NCBI GenBank assembly: GCA_035625725.1
Contig: DASPPB010000075.1
Location: 1-64,000, forward strand
DNA from: GJ-E10 sp035625725
GTDB taxonomy: Bacteria > Pseudomonadota > Gammaproteobacteria > Burkholderiales > Burkholderiaceae_F
Direction of reading: 5' to 3'
Length of the DNA stretch: 64,000 nt
The notes beneath the pieces are model-generated. The model was not told the origin of the DNA, did no database searches, and saw nothing but the letters and a program-made list of their open reading frames with translations. Within the stretch, counting starts at the first letter, position 1. Every line of letters starts with the position of its first letter. This document shows, piece after piece, positions 8,127-17,943 of this stretch. The position numbers were made by a program, and so were the translations under genes.

Positions 8127-9137
8127 TCAGCGCCGTGCGCGGGTGCGAAAGCCGCCATAGCGCGAACGCGGATGCATGCCGGCGAGAAACAGCGCCGCCT
8201 CCGGCTCCATCGGCGTGGGCTGCAGCGCGAGTTCCGCAGCCGGAACGTAGGGTTGGCGGCTCGCAACGTTGTCGATTGTGAGACTGCGCAAATTATCGCG
8301 CGACAGCAGCGTCGGGCCCGGCAGCAATTCCATGCCCAGCGCGAGAAGGTAAGCCAGCGGGTCGGGCAATCCGATCACCGGCCGCGGATGCCCGGAGGCG
8401 CGCGCCGCAAACTGCGCGAGCTCGCGCAGCGTATAGATCGCCGGGCCGCAGATCTCGTAGCTCTTGCCAATCGCGGCGGGCGTATCGAGCGCGGTGCACA
8501 TTGCGCCGGCCAGATCCCGGACCCATACCGGCTGCAGGCGCGAACGCGCCCGCCCGATCAACAGCACCGGCAGCCAGGCCGCCAAACCGGCAAACAGGTT
8601 CAGGAAGCTGTCGCCCGGCCCAAACACCACGGAAGGGCGAAACACCGTGGCATCGATTGCGGCGGCCTCGCGCACGACCTGCTCGCCGTCGGCCTTGCTG
8701 CGCAGGTACTGCGATGGCCCCTGACTGTCGGCGCCCAAGGCACTGATATGCAGCAGGCGCCGCACTGCGGATTGCCGGCACGCCTCCACCAAGATGCGCG
8801 GCAATCGCACGTGCACGCTCGCAAAACCGGCGCCATAGCGTCCCGCCGCCACGCCGGCCTCGGGCGCGGCGCCGCGCGGGGGGGCGGCGCCCGCGTCGTG
8901 GAGGATTCCGATCGTATTGATGACCGCGTCGCGCCCGGCAAGCAGCTGGCGCAGCGTCGAAGGCTCGGTTACGTCGGCCTCGAGCACTTCGACGGTCGGC
9001 AGCACCAACAGGTCGCGGCCGCGGCTGCGCCGGCGCGTGGGAACGCAGACTCTGCGCCCTTGCGCCACCAGGGAGTCGACGACGTGCCGGCCAATAAAGC
9101 CCGTCCCACCGAGAACCAGAATGTTTTGGTATGTCAT
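8127..9137 (-). CDS. NAD(P)-binding Rossmann protein, NDUFA9-like atypical SDR
   Basis: A 336-residue atypical short-chain dehydrogenase related to the complex I NDUFA9 subunit and nucleoside-diphosphate-sugar epimerases. The dinucleotide motif GGTGFIG is at 10-16. VINTIGIL, HISALGADS, YLRSKADGE (Tyr/Lys pair) and the block FRPSVVFGPGDSFLN are typical of this group, which is common in proteobacteria but biochemically undefined. The ATG at 9137 is used because it places the Rossmann motif directly at the N-terminus. It precedes cca by 39 nt on the same strand. Quinone- or lipid-linked functions have been proposed for relatives; nothing here decides it. Confidence 0.75.
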   Translation of the reverse strand: MTYQNILVLGGTGFIGRHVVDSLVAQGRRVCVPTRRRSRGRDLLVLPTVEVLEADVTEPSTLRQLLAGRDAVINTIGILHDAGAAPPRGAAPEAGVAAGRYGAGFASVHVRLPRILVEACRQSAVRRLLHISALGADSQGPSQYLRSKADGEQVVREAAAIDATVFRPSVVFGPGDSFLNLFAGLAAWLPVLLIGRARSRLQPVWVRDLAGAMCTALDTPAAIGKSYEICGPAIYTLRELAQFAARASGHPRPVIGLPDPLAYLLALGMELLPGPTLLSRDNLRSLTIDNVASRQPYVPAAELALQPTPMEPEAALFLAGMHPRSRYGGFRTRARR

Positions 9138-9218
9138 AGCGTAGGTGAGCCGAGGAATAAGAGCTTGGAGGGCGCGCAAAACCGCCAGGCCGCATTTTAG
9201 CGGCCCGGCGCGCGAGCG

Positions 9219-11333
9219 TCAGGGCAAGTCCTGCGCCGGAATGCTCTTGGGAACGACTGTTCCGAGCAGCGAGCGCAAGGAAAGGCCCGGACGATCGAGC
9301 AAATCGCGGTACACGACCGTGTTGAAGAGAACGCGCTTGACGTAATCGCGCGTCTCGCCGACGGGGATTGTCTCGACGAACAGCGCACCATCGAGCGGGG
9401 CGAGGAGTACGGCACGCCATTTGCGGACGCGCCGGGGGCCGGCGTTGTACGCCGCCGAAGCAAGCAGGGTCTGCCCGTCCTGATCGTCGAAGACCAGCTT
9501 CAGATATTCCGTGCCCAAGCGCAAATTGACCCTAACGTCCGAAATTCGATCGGCGCGATAGTCCTCAATGCCGATACGGCGCGCAACAAAGCGCGCCGTC
9601 GAAGGCATCAGCTGCATTAAGCCCACGGCACCGACATTGGAGCGCACATCCTCGATAAAGCGCGACTCCTGGCGGATGAGCCCGTAGATCCAAGCCGGAT
9701 CCAGCGCAAGCGGCGCGGTGGTGGCCGCCATGAGGTCTCGATACGGCGTGGGATAGCGTTGCGCCATGTCCACGAGCATGCGCGTGCGTTCGGAGGAGGC
9801 GATCATCCGATCCAAGGCGCCAAAGCGGCGCGCAACCTCCGCGGCGGCGTGCAGCGCCGCGTCATCCATGCCGCGCAGCTCCCAGTTCCACTCCCGATTG
9901 CCTTCGTCGCGCATGCCCAGTTCGTAGAGCTTGCGCGCGCGCAAAAATCCGGGACGCTGCGCCAGCTCATCGGCCAGCGCCGGATCGGGGTCCTGCGGCC
10001 GTGCGGCCAGCACGAGCGGCATGTCCAGGCGCTCGGCGGCCAGCCGCCCGTAGTAGCTGAAACGCTCCGCGATCGAGCGCCATGCGGCGCGCGCCTCCTC
10101 GGTTCGACCCTGCGCCGCGAGCGCCTCCGCACTCCAGTACACCCAGGTCGAGTCGGCCTGCTGCTCGGGCGACATGCGCGCGATGGCGCGGCGCAGCGCC
10201 GACCAGTCCGGACCGGGCGTCGAAGCCGCATCGCCGCCCCGATGATCCGGCGCATCGCGGCTGGCAGACGGCGCGACGGCGGCGCCACGCCGCAGCGCCG
10301 CGCGCGCACGAGCCTCCAGGACCTCGCTGGCGCGCACGTAATCGATGCCGACACCGACGGAATCGCCGCCGCGTTCGAACCATTCGTTTGCCTGCGGAAG
10401 CAAACTGAGCTGCGCGATGCGCCCGATGCGACCCCACACCAGCGCTCGCTCCTCGGCGCTGAGGCCGGGCTCCAGTCGCTGGGCGTAGCGCGCGGCCACT
10501 TCGGGCGCATCGCGTGCCAACGCGACGATGGCCAGCAAGCAAAGGCTGTGGGGCATGCGCTCCAGGTGCGCTTCGACGCCGGCGAGCCAGACCGAGGGTT
10601 GCTCAAGCAATCGGGCGACGGCGGCCGCGTCGGCCGCCGACAACAGGCGCTGCGCGGTTTGTTCGGCAACGGGGATCTGATTGCGCTCGACGAGTGCCTG
10701 CAGTCGCGGCCAGACGGACAAGACACCGTCATCGAGAAGCCGGTTGGCCAAGGCCGTGCAGCCGTCGCTGCCGGGATCGGTCGAAGAGGCGAGCAGGCGG
10801 CGCGCCTCGCGCACAATGTGTTCGCGCCGCTGTCCGTTGTCCAGGCTGTAGCGCGCCAGCAGGCTGTAGCAGGCCAGCTGTGGATCGTCCCCGGAGAACA
10901 CCAGCAAGCGCCGTTCGGCATCGAACGCGGCCCAGTCGCCCTTGGCCCCCAGTGCCAGCAGCCAGTCGGCGCGCAGGCGGTCGGCCAGTACGGTACCGCT
11001 GTAGCGTGTCAAGTACGGCCGCACCAGGGAGTCGTCGGGCTGCGGGCCGCGCAGTCGCAGTGAGGCCTGCCAGTACTGCACGTAGGGTTCAAGGATTGAG
11101 CCCCGGATCTGCAAGGCGAGGACGTTGACACGCTCCAGATCGCCATCGGCGGCGGCGGCACGCGCCGCGAGCAGCGCTTCGTCGGCCGGGCTCGTCACAA
11201 CCGAGGGCGCAATGGTCGTGGCCGGTGGCTGCGCGGCCACGAGCGCCGCAAGGGGCAAAGCCAGCAAGGCCGCCAGCATCCGCCGCACGCCCCGCGGGCG
11301 CGTGCGTGTCCGGCGCCCCCGCCCGATCTTCAT
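9219..11333 (-). CDS. slt: Soluble lytic murein transglycosylase (Slt-type)
   Basis: Exported enzyme of about 704 residues that cleaves peptidoglycan glycan strands with formation of 1,6-anhydromuramic acid. It starts with an Arg-rich n-region and a hydrophobic signal segment (about 19-35). A long alpha-helical superhelix follows, and the catalytic SLT domain occupies about 540-660. The catalytic Glu is in IRQESRF (about E556), followed by SNVGAVGLMQLMPSTA and ASAAYNAGPRRV, all diagnostic. The ATG overlaps the metF stop (ATGA), which is an unusual coupling of a cell-wall enzyme to the methyl cycle operon. The frame is open further upstream inside metF, but that extension lacks a signal peptide. 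Confidence 0.88.
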   Translation of the reverse strand: MKIGRGRRTRTRPRGVRRMLAALLALPLAALVAAQPPATTIAPSVVTSPADEALLAARAAAADGDLERVNVLALQIRGSILEPYVQYWQASLRLRGPQPDDSLVRPYLTRYSGTVLADRLRADWLLALGAKGDWAAFDAERRLLVFSGDDPQLACYSLLARYSLDNGQRREHIVREARRLLASSTDPGSDGCTALANRLLDDGVLSVWPRLQALVERNQIPVAEQTAQRLLSAADAAAVARLLEQPSVWLAGVEAHLERMPHSLCLLAIVALARDAPEVAARYAQRLEPGLSAEERALVWGRIGRIAQLSLLPQANEWFERGGDSVGVGIDYVRASEVLEARARAALRRGAAVAPSASRDAPDHRGGDAASTPGPDWSALRRAIARMSPEQQADSTWVYWSAEALAAQGRTEEARAAWRSIAERFSYYGRLAAERLDMPLVLAARPQDPDPALADELAQRPGFLRARKLYELGMRDEGNREWNWELRGMDDAALHAAAEVARRFGALDRMIASSERTRMLVDMAQRYPTPYRDLMAATTAPLALDPAWIYGLIRQESRFIEDVRSNVGAVGLMQLMPSTARFVARRIGIEDYRADRISDVRVNLRLGTEYLKLVFDDQDGQTLLASAAYNAGPRRVRKWRAVLLAPLDGALFVETIPVGETRDYVKRVLFNTVVYRDLLDRPGLSLRSLLGTVVPKSIPAQDLP

Positions 11334-12181
11334 GGGCCCGGTTCCGGCAGACCGGCGCGCCGCCAGATCTCCAGCGTCGGCGCGGCCTGATTCATGGTGT
11401 AGAAGTGCAGTCCCGGCGCCCCATGCGCGAGCAGCCGTTCGCACAAAGCCGTCACCACATCGGCACCGAAAGACCGGATCGACGACCGGTCGTCGCCAAA
11501 ACTCTCCAGGCGCCGGCGAACCCAGCGCGGGATTTCCGCCCCGCAATTGTCCGAGAAGCGGGCCAGTTGCGTGAAATTCGTAATCGGCATGATCCCCGGG
11601 ACGATGGGCACCGAACAGCCCAGGCGCGCAACATCGTCGACAAAGCGAAAGTACGCGTCGCCATTGTAGAAGTACTGGGTGATGGCCGAGTCGGCGCCGG
11701 CACGCACTTTGCGCACAAAGTGCTGCAGGTCCTCGGCCGGCGAGCGCGCCTGCGGGTGCGTCTCCGGGTAGGCGGCCACCTCGATGCGAAACCACTGGCC
11801 GTACTCGGCGCGGACCCACTCCACCAGATCCGATGCGTAGCGCAACTCACCGGCTCCGCCGGCCACGCCCGAGGGCAAATCCCCGCGCAGCGCCACGAGG
11901 TGTCGGATGCCCGCGCCACGGTAGGTATCGAGCAGTTCGCGTAGCGACGCGCGGTTGCTCGCGATGCAGGAGATGTGCGGCACCGCTTGCAAGCCGGCCG
12001 CGTGGATCTCGAGCGTCGTACTCAGGGTGCCCTCGCGTGTCGAGCCGCCGGCCCCAAACGTGACGGAGTAATACGCCGGGGCGACGCACGCCAGTTCGGC
12101 GCGCGCGGCACGCAGTTTCTCCACCGCTTCGGCGCTGCGCGGGGGGGAGAATTCCACACTAAAGACGCGTTCCGATGCCAT
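11330..12181 (-). CDS. metF: Methylenetetrahydrofolate reductase MetF
   Basis: FAD enzyme that reduces 5,10-methylene-THF to 5-methyl-THF for methionine synthesis. The 283-residue length and motifs fit bacterial MetF: VEFSPPRS near the N-terminus (catalytic Glu), VTFGAGGS, the LRGDLP loop, EVAAYPETHPQ, ITQYFYN and VPGIMPITN. It lies 69 nt downstream of ahcY and should share its riboswitch-controlled transcript. Coupling to slt downstream is by a 4-nt overlap. Start ATG. Confidence 0.94.
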   Translation of the reverse strand: MASERVFSVEFSPPRSAEAVEKLRAARAELACVAPAYYSVTFGAGGSTREGTLSTTLEIHAAGLQAVPHISCIASNRASLRELLDTYRGAGIRHLVALRGDLPSGVAGGAGELRYASDLVEWVRAEYGQWFRIEVAAYPETHPQARSPAEDLQHFVRKVRAGADSAITQYFYNGDAYFRFVDDVARLGCSVPIVPGIMPITNFTQLARFSDNCGAEIPRWVRRRLESFGDDRSSIRSFGADVVTALCERLLAHGAPGLHFYTMNQAAPTLEIWRRAGLPEPGP

Positions 12182-12250
12182 AAGCTCTGTACCAGGAGTC
12201 GACGCGAGCCCTCCGTCGCCTGTCGGCGGGCCCCGATATGCAAGCTCGCT

Positions 12251-13669
<1,419 letters not shown>

Positions 13670-13700
13670 CTCGCGCCCTCCTTTCCCTCAGGCAGGTTCG

Positions 13701-13791
13701 CGAGCGCCGTTGCGGCCGCGCCGCATGTCGGCGGCGGGTGCCTCGAGCCTGGCTTGCGGCCGGTCAACGGCCGCAGTTGCAACGCTCCTCG
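13701..13791 (-). promoter_or_regulatory. SAH riboswitch upstream of ahcY
   Basis: The minus strand matches the known S-adenosylhomocysteine riboswitch architecture. P1 pairs CGAG (13791-13788) with CTCG (13747-13744). P2 pairs TGCGGCCG (13775-13768) with CGGCCGCA (13762-13755). The P4 pseudoknot pairs GAGCG (13787-13783) with CGCTC (13706-13702). The conserved core texts GAGGAGCG, AAGCCAGGCTCG and AACGGCGCTC are all present, with the variable hairpin between P1 and P4. The family turns genes on when SAH accumulates, which suits ahcY. It ends about 30 nt before the ahcY ATG, close enough to control the ribosome-binding site or a nearby terminator. Confidence 0.93.
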
Positions 13792-13795
13792 AAGC

Positions 13796-13821
13796 AAAAA
13801 CCCAAGTATACGGGCCTTGGG
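13796..13821 (-). promoter_or_regulatory. Probable ahcY promoter -10 region; may double as metK terminator
   Basis: On the minus strand TATACT (13810-13805) is a good -10 element, and a start about 7 nt downstream would begin just before the riboswitch. No clear -35 is seen. The same bases form a short stem (CCCAAG at 13821-13816 with CTTGGG at 13806-13801) followed by five T residues, so the stretch can also be read as a weak terminator for metK. The two readings are not exclusive. Confidence 0.45.
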
Positions 13822-13877
13822 CCGTGAAGCGCGCCACGCAACCGCGCGGCGGCTGCGCGGGGCGCGCGCTTTTCGCG

Positions 13878-15050
13878 CTACGCGGCCTTCAGCCCGGCGG
13901 CGTCGCGCAGAATCGCCGCCCGGTCGGTGCACTCCCAGGTGAATTCGGGCTCTTCGCGCCCGAAGTGTCCGTAGGCTGCGCTCTTCGAATAAATCGGCCG
14001 CAGCAAGTCGAGCATCTGCACGATGCCCTTGGGCCGCAGGTCGAAATGCTCTGTCACCAGGCGCGCCAGAAACTCGTCGCCGATTGCTCCCGTGCCCGAA
14101 GTATCGACGGTCACATTGATGGGCCTGGAGTAGCCGATCGCATAGCTCACCTGCACCAGGCAGCGACGCGCCAGGCCGGCGGCGACGATGTTCTTGGCCA
14201 CGTAACGCGCCGCATACGCGGCCGAACGATCCACTTTGGAGGGATCCTTGCCCGAGAACGCGCCACCGCCGTGGGGGCAAGCGCCACCATAGGTGTCGAC
14301 GATGATCTTGCGGCCCGTAAGCCCGCAGTCGCCGTGCGGCCCGCCGATCACGAACCGGCCGGTCGGGTTAATCAGGTAGCGGGTGTTCTGCACCCAGTGC
14401 CTGGGCAGTACGGGTTTGACGATCTCCTCGATGACGGCCTCGCGCAGCATTTCGTGGCCGACGTCGGGATCATGTTGGGTGGACAAAACGACCGTATCGA
14501 CCGAATGCGGCCGACCGTTGACGTAGCGCAGCGTCACCTGCGACTTGGCGTCTGGCCGCAACCAGGACAGCCGGCCATCGCGGCGCAGGTCCGCCTGGCG
14601 CTCGACCAGGCGGTGCGCGTAGTAAATCGCCGCCGGCAGCAACTCGGGCGTTTCGTCGCACGCAAAGCCGAACATGAGACCCTGATCGCCCGCGCCCTGA
14701 TCCAGGTCCAGTCCCTTGCCCTCGTCGACGCCCTGGGCGATGTCGGGACTCTGCCGGTCATAGCAGACCATGACGGCGCAGCCTTTGTAGTCCATGCCGT
14801 AGTCGCTGTTGTCGTAGCCGATGCGCTTGATCACCTCACGGGCCACGCTCGGATAATCCACGTTGGCATGGGCCGTGATTTCGCCGGCGAGTACCACAAG
14901 ACCTGTGGTCACGAGAGTTTCGGCGGCAACGCGCGCGCGCGGGTCTTGCGCCAGCAGCGCATCCAAAATGGCATCCGAGATCTGATCGGCCACCTTGTCC
15001 GGATGGCCTTCAGATACCGACTCGGATGTGAAGAGGTAGTCACCCGCCAT
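13878..15050 (-). CDS. metK: S-adenosylmethionine synthetase MetK
   Basis: Forms S-adenosylmethionine from methionine and ATP with release of phosphate and pyrophosphate. The 390-residue protein opens with FTSESVSEGHPDK (GHPDK at 15-19), and has GAGDQG at 119-124 and the P-loop-like GGGAFSGKDPSKVDRS. The ATG at 15050 is preferred because AGGAG lies 8 nt upstream and the protein then starts like all family members; two upstream in-frame starts are rejected. The gene is followed by the ahcY riboswitch region, so SAM synthesis and SAH recycling are adjacent but separately controlled. Confidence 0.96.
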   Translation of the reverse strand: MAGDYLFTSESVSEGHPDKVADQISDAILDALLAQDPRARVAAETLVTTGLVVLAGEITAHANVDYPSVAREVIKRIGYDNSDYGMDYKGCAVMVCYDRQSPDIAQGVDEGKGLDLDQGAGDQGLMFGFACDETPELLPAAIYYAHRLVERQADLRRDGRLSWLRPDAKSQVTLRYVNGRPHSVDTVVLSTQHDPDVGHEMLREAVIEEIVKPVLPRHWVQNTRYLINPTGRFVIGGPHGDCGLTGRKIIVDTYGGACPHGGGAFSGKDPSKVDRSAAYAARYVAKNIVAAGLARRCLVQVSYAIGYSRPINVTVDTSGTGAIGDEFLARLVTEHFDLRPKGIVQMLDLLRPIYSKSAAYGHFGREEPEFTWECTDRAAILRDAAGLKAA

Positions 15051-15092
15051 GATTCGCTCCTGGGTCATGTAGCGTGCCCGGGCCGCTTGCGC

Positions 15093-15177
15093 GGGTGACG
15101 CTTTAGCAGATGGGGCTGCCGGCCGCCATTGCGATCGGCGCCAACCGCCCTGCAAGTTGACCATTAAAACGGCGGTT
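15093..15177 (-). promoter_or_regulatory. Structured metK leader, possible SAM-II-like pseudoknot
   Basis: Within the long metK leader, AACCGCC (15177-15171) pairs with GGCGGTT (15149-15143). The loop reads GTTTTAATGGTCAACTTGCA, which resembles the SAM-II loop (GAUUUAA..UUGCA). GCAG (15153-15150) can pair with CTGC (15109-15106), and this leads into GCTAAAG (15107-15101), which matches the SAM-II GCUAAA element. The GGT of the loop could pair with ACC near 15096-15094. The linker between the arms is longer than in the known structure, so this is a candidate only. Confidence 0.35.
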
Positions 15178-15186
15178 CGCGGGGCG

Positions 15187-15192
15187 ATTATA
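15187..15192 (-). promoter_or_regulatory. metK -10 element
   Basis: A perfect TATAAT on the minus strand about 137 nt upstream of the metK ATG. Transcription from here would start near 15180 and give a leader of about 130 nt that holds the candidate pseudoknot. The -35 region is poor, as expected for an activated or weak promoter. The acyltransferase gene diverges on the other side. Confidence 0.45.
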
Positions 15193-15326
15193 TGCGATTG
15201 GCACGGCTCCACGCTGTCCGGAGCTCCTAGGTACTATTCTCGCCTTCCTATGGTCAGTCCAATTCCGCCATCGCGTCGGCTGCGCACGGGCGCGGGACCG
15301 TTGGCCGAAACGCGGCGGTCTCTTCG

Positions 15327-16193
15327 GTGATCCGCCTCGTCTTTGCTGTTCTCTCGCGGCTGCCGCTGCGAGCCTTGCACGCGATCGGGGGCGCACTGGG
15401 CTGGGTCGTCTATGGCGTTTCGCCCACCTATCGCGCCCGCTTGCGCGCCAACGTGCCGTCCACGCTGCCGCAGCGCGAGCAGGTGCTGCGCCGGGCGGTG
15501 GCCGAAGGCGGCAAGCAGATGCTGGAACTCGCGTGGGTCTGGACGCGCTCGGGCCAGCAGATCCGCGCGCGCACCCAGGTCGAGGATGCCGAGGGCCTCT
15601 ACGCACTGCTCGGGCAAGACCGCGCGATCGTGATGATGACGCCGCACCTGGGGTGTTTCGAAGTCATCGCGCAGCACCACGCCGCCAGTCCCATCGGCCG
15701 CGACCGACCAATGCTGGCGCTGTACCGCGTGCCGCGCAAAGCCGCCTTGCGGCCCCTCATGGAGCAAGGCCGCACGCAAAAGGGACTGCGTCTGGCTCCC
15801 GCCGATTTGCACGGCGTGCGGCTCATGCTGCGCGCGCTGCGCGATCGTCAGATCGTTGGTCTCCTGCCCGATCAGGTTCCCTCCCGAGGCGAAGGGGTAT
15901 GGGCGCCGTTTTTCGGCAGACCCGCATTTACCATGACGCTGCCGGCGCGGCTGGCGCGCGCCCATGACGCGATCGTGGTGCTGCTCTTCGCGCAGCGACT
16001 GGCGCACGGCGCCGGCTACCGCATTTACTGGGAGCGTCTGCCCGAGCCGCTCAGCGGCGAGCCGCTCGTCGATGCCACCCGCATCAACCAGGCCATGGAG
16101 CGGCTCATCTTGCGATGCCCGGAACAGTATCTGTGGAGCTACAACCGCTACAAAACGCCGGCCGGCGTCCCCGCCCCGGAGGCGGGCACGTGA
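15327..16193 (+). CDS. Lipid A acyltransferase-like protein (LpxL/HtrB family), first copy
   Basis: Inner-membrane LABLAT-type acyltransferase of 288 residues expected to add a secondary acyl chain to lipid A on the cytoplasmic face. The N-terminus is hydrophobic (about 1-30). The catalytic HxxxxE is at H107 to E112 in TPHLGCFE, and GLLPDQVP and PEQYLWSYNRYK are further family signatures. The start is GTG at 15327; no better in-frame start is seen. It overlaps the second copy by 4 nt (GTGA), so both are made from one message. Which acyl position each modifies cannot be read. Confidence 0.85.
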   Translation: MIRLVFAVLSRLPLRALHAIGGALGWVVYGVSPTYRARLRANVPSTLPQREQVLRRAVAEGGKQMLELAWVWTRSGQQIRARTQVEDAEGLYALLGQDRAIVMMTPHLGCFEVIAQHHAASPIGRDRPMLALYRVPRKAALRPLMEQGRTQKGLRLAPADLHGVRLMLRALRDRQIVGLLPDQVPSRGEGVWAPFFGRPAFTMTLPARLARAHDAIVVLLFAQRLAHGAGYRIYWERLPEPLSGEPLVDATRINQAMERLILRCPEQYLWSYNRYKTPAGVPAPEAGT

Positions 16194-17068
16194 ACGAACT
16201 CGCGGCGCGCTTTGGGGTGGCCCTGATCCATCGGGCCGCGCACTGGTCTATGCGCACGCGCCGGCTGGTGGCTGGCATTACGGGCACGCTCGCATGGGCT
16301 GTGCTCGTGCGCCGGCGGCGCATCGCGGAAACGAACCTGCGCGCCTGCTTTCCGCAAATGTCGGCGCCGGCGCGCCGCGCCCTCGTCCGACGCTTGTTTC
16401 GCAACATGGCGCGCAGCGCGCTCGACTACGGCGTGCTTTGGAAGGGCAGCGGCGGGGACGTGCGGCAGTTCGTGCGCGTCGAGGGCCTGGAGCATCTTTT
16501 GGTCGAAAGCAACCGCCCGCTCATCATGCTGGCGCCGCACTTCGTTGGTCTGGACGCCGGCGGCAGCCGCATCGCCACCGAGATCAGGGCCGTGACGATC
16601 TACGCGCGCCAGCACAACCCGGTCTGGGACCGCTGGCTGCAATTTGGCCGGGCGCGCTTTAACGAGCCGGTTCTCATCGCGCGGCGCGGTGCGGACTTGC
16701 GCGGAGTGCTGCGCGCCATGCGCGGGGGATTGCCCTTTTATTACCTTCCCGACATGGACTACGGCGACGGCAACTCGATCTTCGTGCCATTCTTCGGAGT
16801 GCCCGCCGCCACGCTCCCGATGGTCTCAAGGCTCGCGCGCAGTATTGACGCGAAGGTCGTGATGACGGTGACAGAACAAACGCCCGAGGGCTACGTGCTG
16901 CACGTGGAGCCGCCGTGGACGGACTTTCCGGGTGCCTCGGTAGAGCAGGACACGGCGCGCATGAACCGCGAGATCGAGCGCTGGGTGCTGCGCATGCCCG
17001 ACCAGTACCTTTGGACGCATCGGCGCTTCAAGTCGCGTCCCGTGGGCGCGGCAAGTCTGTATCGGTGA
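16190..17068 (+). CDS. Lipid A acyltransferase-like protein (LpxL/HtrB family), second copy
   Basis: Second LABLAT-type acyltransferase, 292 residues. It starts at the GTG that overlaps the stop of the first copy. The catalytic motif is HxxxxD (H117 and D122 in APHFVGLD), with YARQHNPVWDRW, YYLPDMDYG and PDQYLWTHRRFK as family landmarks. It differs clearly from the first copy, including the Asp for Glu in the catalytic motif, so the pair probably acts at different positions or with different acyl donors, as LpxL and LpxM do. dapF follows 26 nt downstream on the same strand. Confidence 0.85.
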   Translation: MNELAARFGVALIHRAAHWSMRTRRLVAGITGTLAWAVLVRRRRIAETNLRACFPQMSAPARRALVRRLFRNMARSALDYGVLWKGSGGDVRQFVRVEGLEHLLVESNRPLIMLAPHFVGLDAGGSRIATEIRAVTIYARQHNPVWDRWLQFGRARFNEPVLIARRGADLRGVLRAMRGGLPFYYLPDMDYGDGNSIFVPFFGVPAATLPMVSRLARSIDAKVVMTVTEQTPEGYVLHVEPPWTDFPGASVEQDTARMNREIERWVLRMPDQYLWTHRRFKSRPVGAASLYR

Positions 17069-17094
17069 GCGCTCGGATCGGCGATAATCGTTCG

Positions 17095-17943
17095 ATGAGA
17101 CTGCGCTTTACCAAGATGCAGGGCGCGGGCAATGACTTCATCATGCTCGACGGCATCCGCCAACGCCTCGAGCTCGACGCGCAGCGGCTGCGACGACTTG
17201 CCGACCGGCGCTTCGGCGTAGGGGCGGACCAGATCCTGGTCGTCGAGGCGCCGCCCGACGACCAGGCGGATTTCCGCTACCGGATCTTCAACGCCGATGG
17301 AAGCGAGGTCGAGCAGTGCGGCAACGGCGCACGCTGTTTCGTGAAATTCGTGCACCAGTTGGGGCTGACACGCAAGCGCACCATCCGCGTGTTCACCGCC
17401 GGCGGGCGTATCGAGCCGCGCTTGGAAGACGACGGCGCGGTGAGCGTCGACATGGGTGCGCCCGACTTCGAGCCGGCCGCCTGCGGATTTGACACGAGCG
17501 GCCTGGTGCCGCGGCCGCAGGCCTCGGCGCTGCTCTGGCCGCTGTCCGTGGGAGCGGTCGAGATCGCGATCTGTCTCGTCTCCATGGGCAACCCCCACGC
17601 GGTGCAGATGGTCGAGGATGTCGCGACCGCACCCGTTTTGACGCAGGGCCCGTTGCTCGAGCGGCACCGGCGATTTGCGCGCGGCGTCAACGCGGGCTTC
17701 GCGCAGGTGATCGATCGCTCGACCCTAGGCCTGCGGGTCTGGGAGCGCGGTGCGGGCGAGACGCTTGCCTGCGGCACGGGAGCCTGCGCGGCTGCCGTGG
17801 CGGGCATACGCGGCGGCATGCTCGATTCACCGGTGCAGGTGCACTCGCGCGGAGGGGTGCTGCGCATCGAGTGGTCCGGCGCCAGTGTGCGGATGAGCGG
17901 GCCAGCCGAAAAGGTTTTCGACGGTGAGATTGAACTGCCATGA
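17095..17943 (+). CDS. dapF: Diaminopimelate epimerase DapF
   Basis: Interconverts LL- and meso-diaminopimelate for lysine and peptidoglycan synthesis, without a cofactor. The two catalytic cysteines are C75 in EVEQCGNGARC and C226 in ETLACGTGAC, and the N-terminus FTKMQGAGNDF is diagnostic. At 282 residues it has the usual length. The ATG at 17095 starts right before the family motif; the open frame upstream is inside the acyltransferase gene. The stop overlaps the next start (ATGA), as in many proteobacterial dapF-DUF484 pairs. Confidence 0.96.
   Translation: MRLRFTKMQGAGNDFIMLDGIRQRLELDAQRLRRLADRRFGVGADQILVVEAPPDDQADFRYRIFNADGSEVEQCGNGARCFVKFVHQLGLTRKRTIRVFTAGGRIEPRLEDDGAVSVDMGAPDFEPAACGFDTSGLVPRPQASALLWPLSVGAVEIAICLVSMGNPHAVQMVEDVATAPVLTQGPLLERHRRFARGVNAGFAQVIDRSTLGLRVWERGAGETLACGTGACAAAVAGIRGGMLDSPVQVHSRGGVLRIEWSGASVRMSGPAEKVFDGEIELP

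Noticed and set aside
7350..9200. A 616-codon plus-strand frame across cca and the NDUFA9-like gene
   Set aside because: It crosses two well-supported minus-strand genes and their spacer and shows only Arg/Gln/Gly-rich shadow text.
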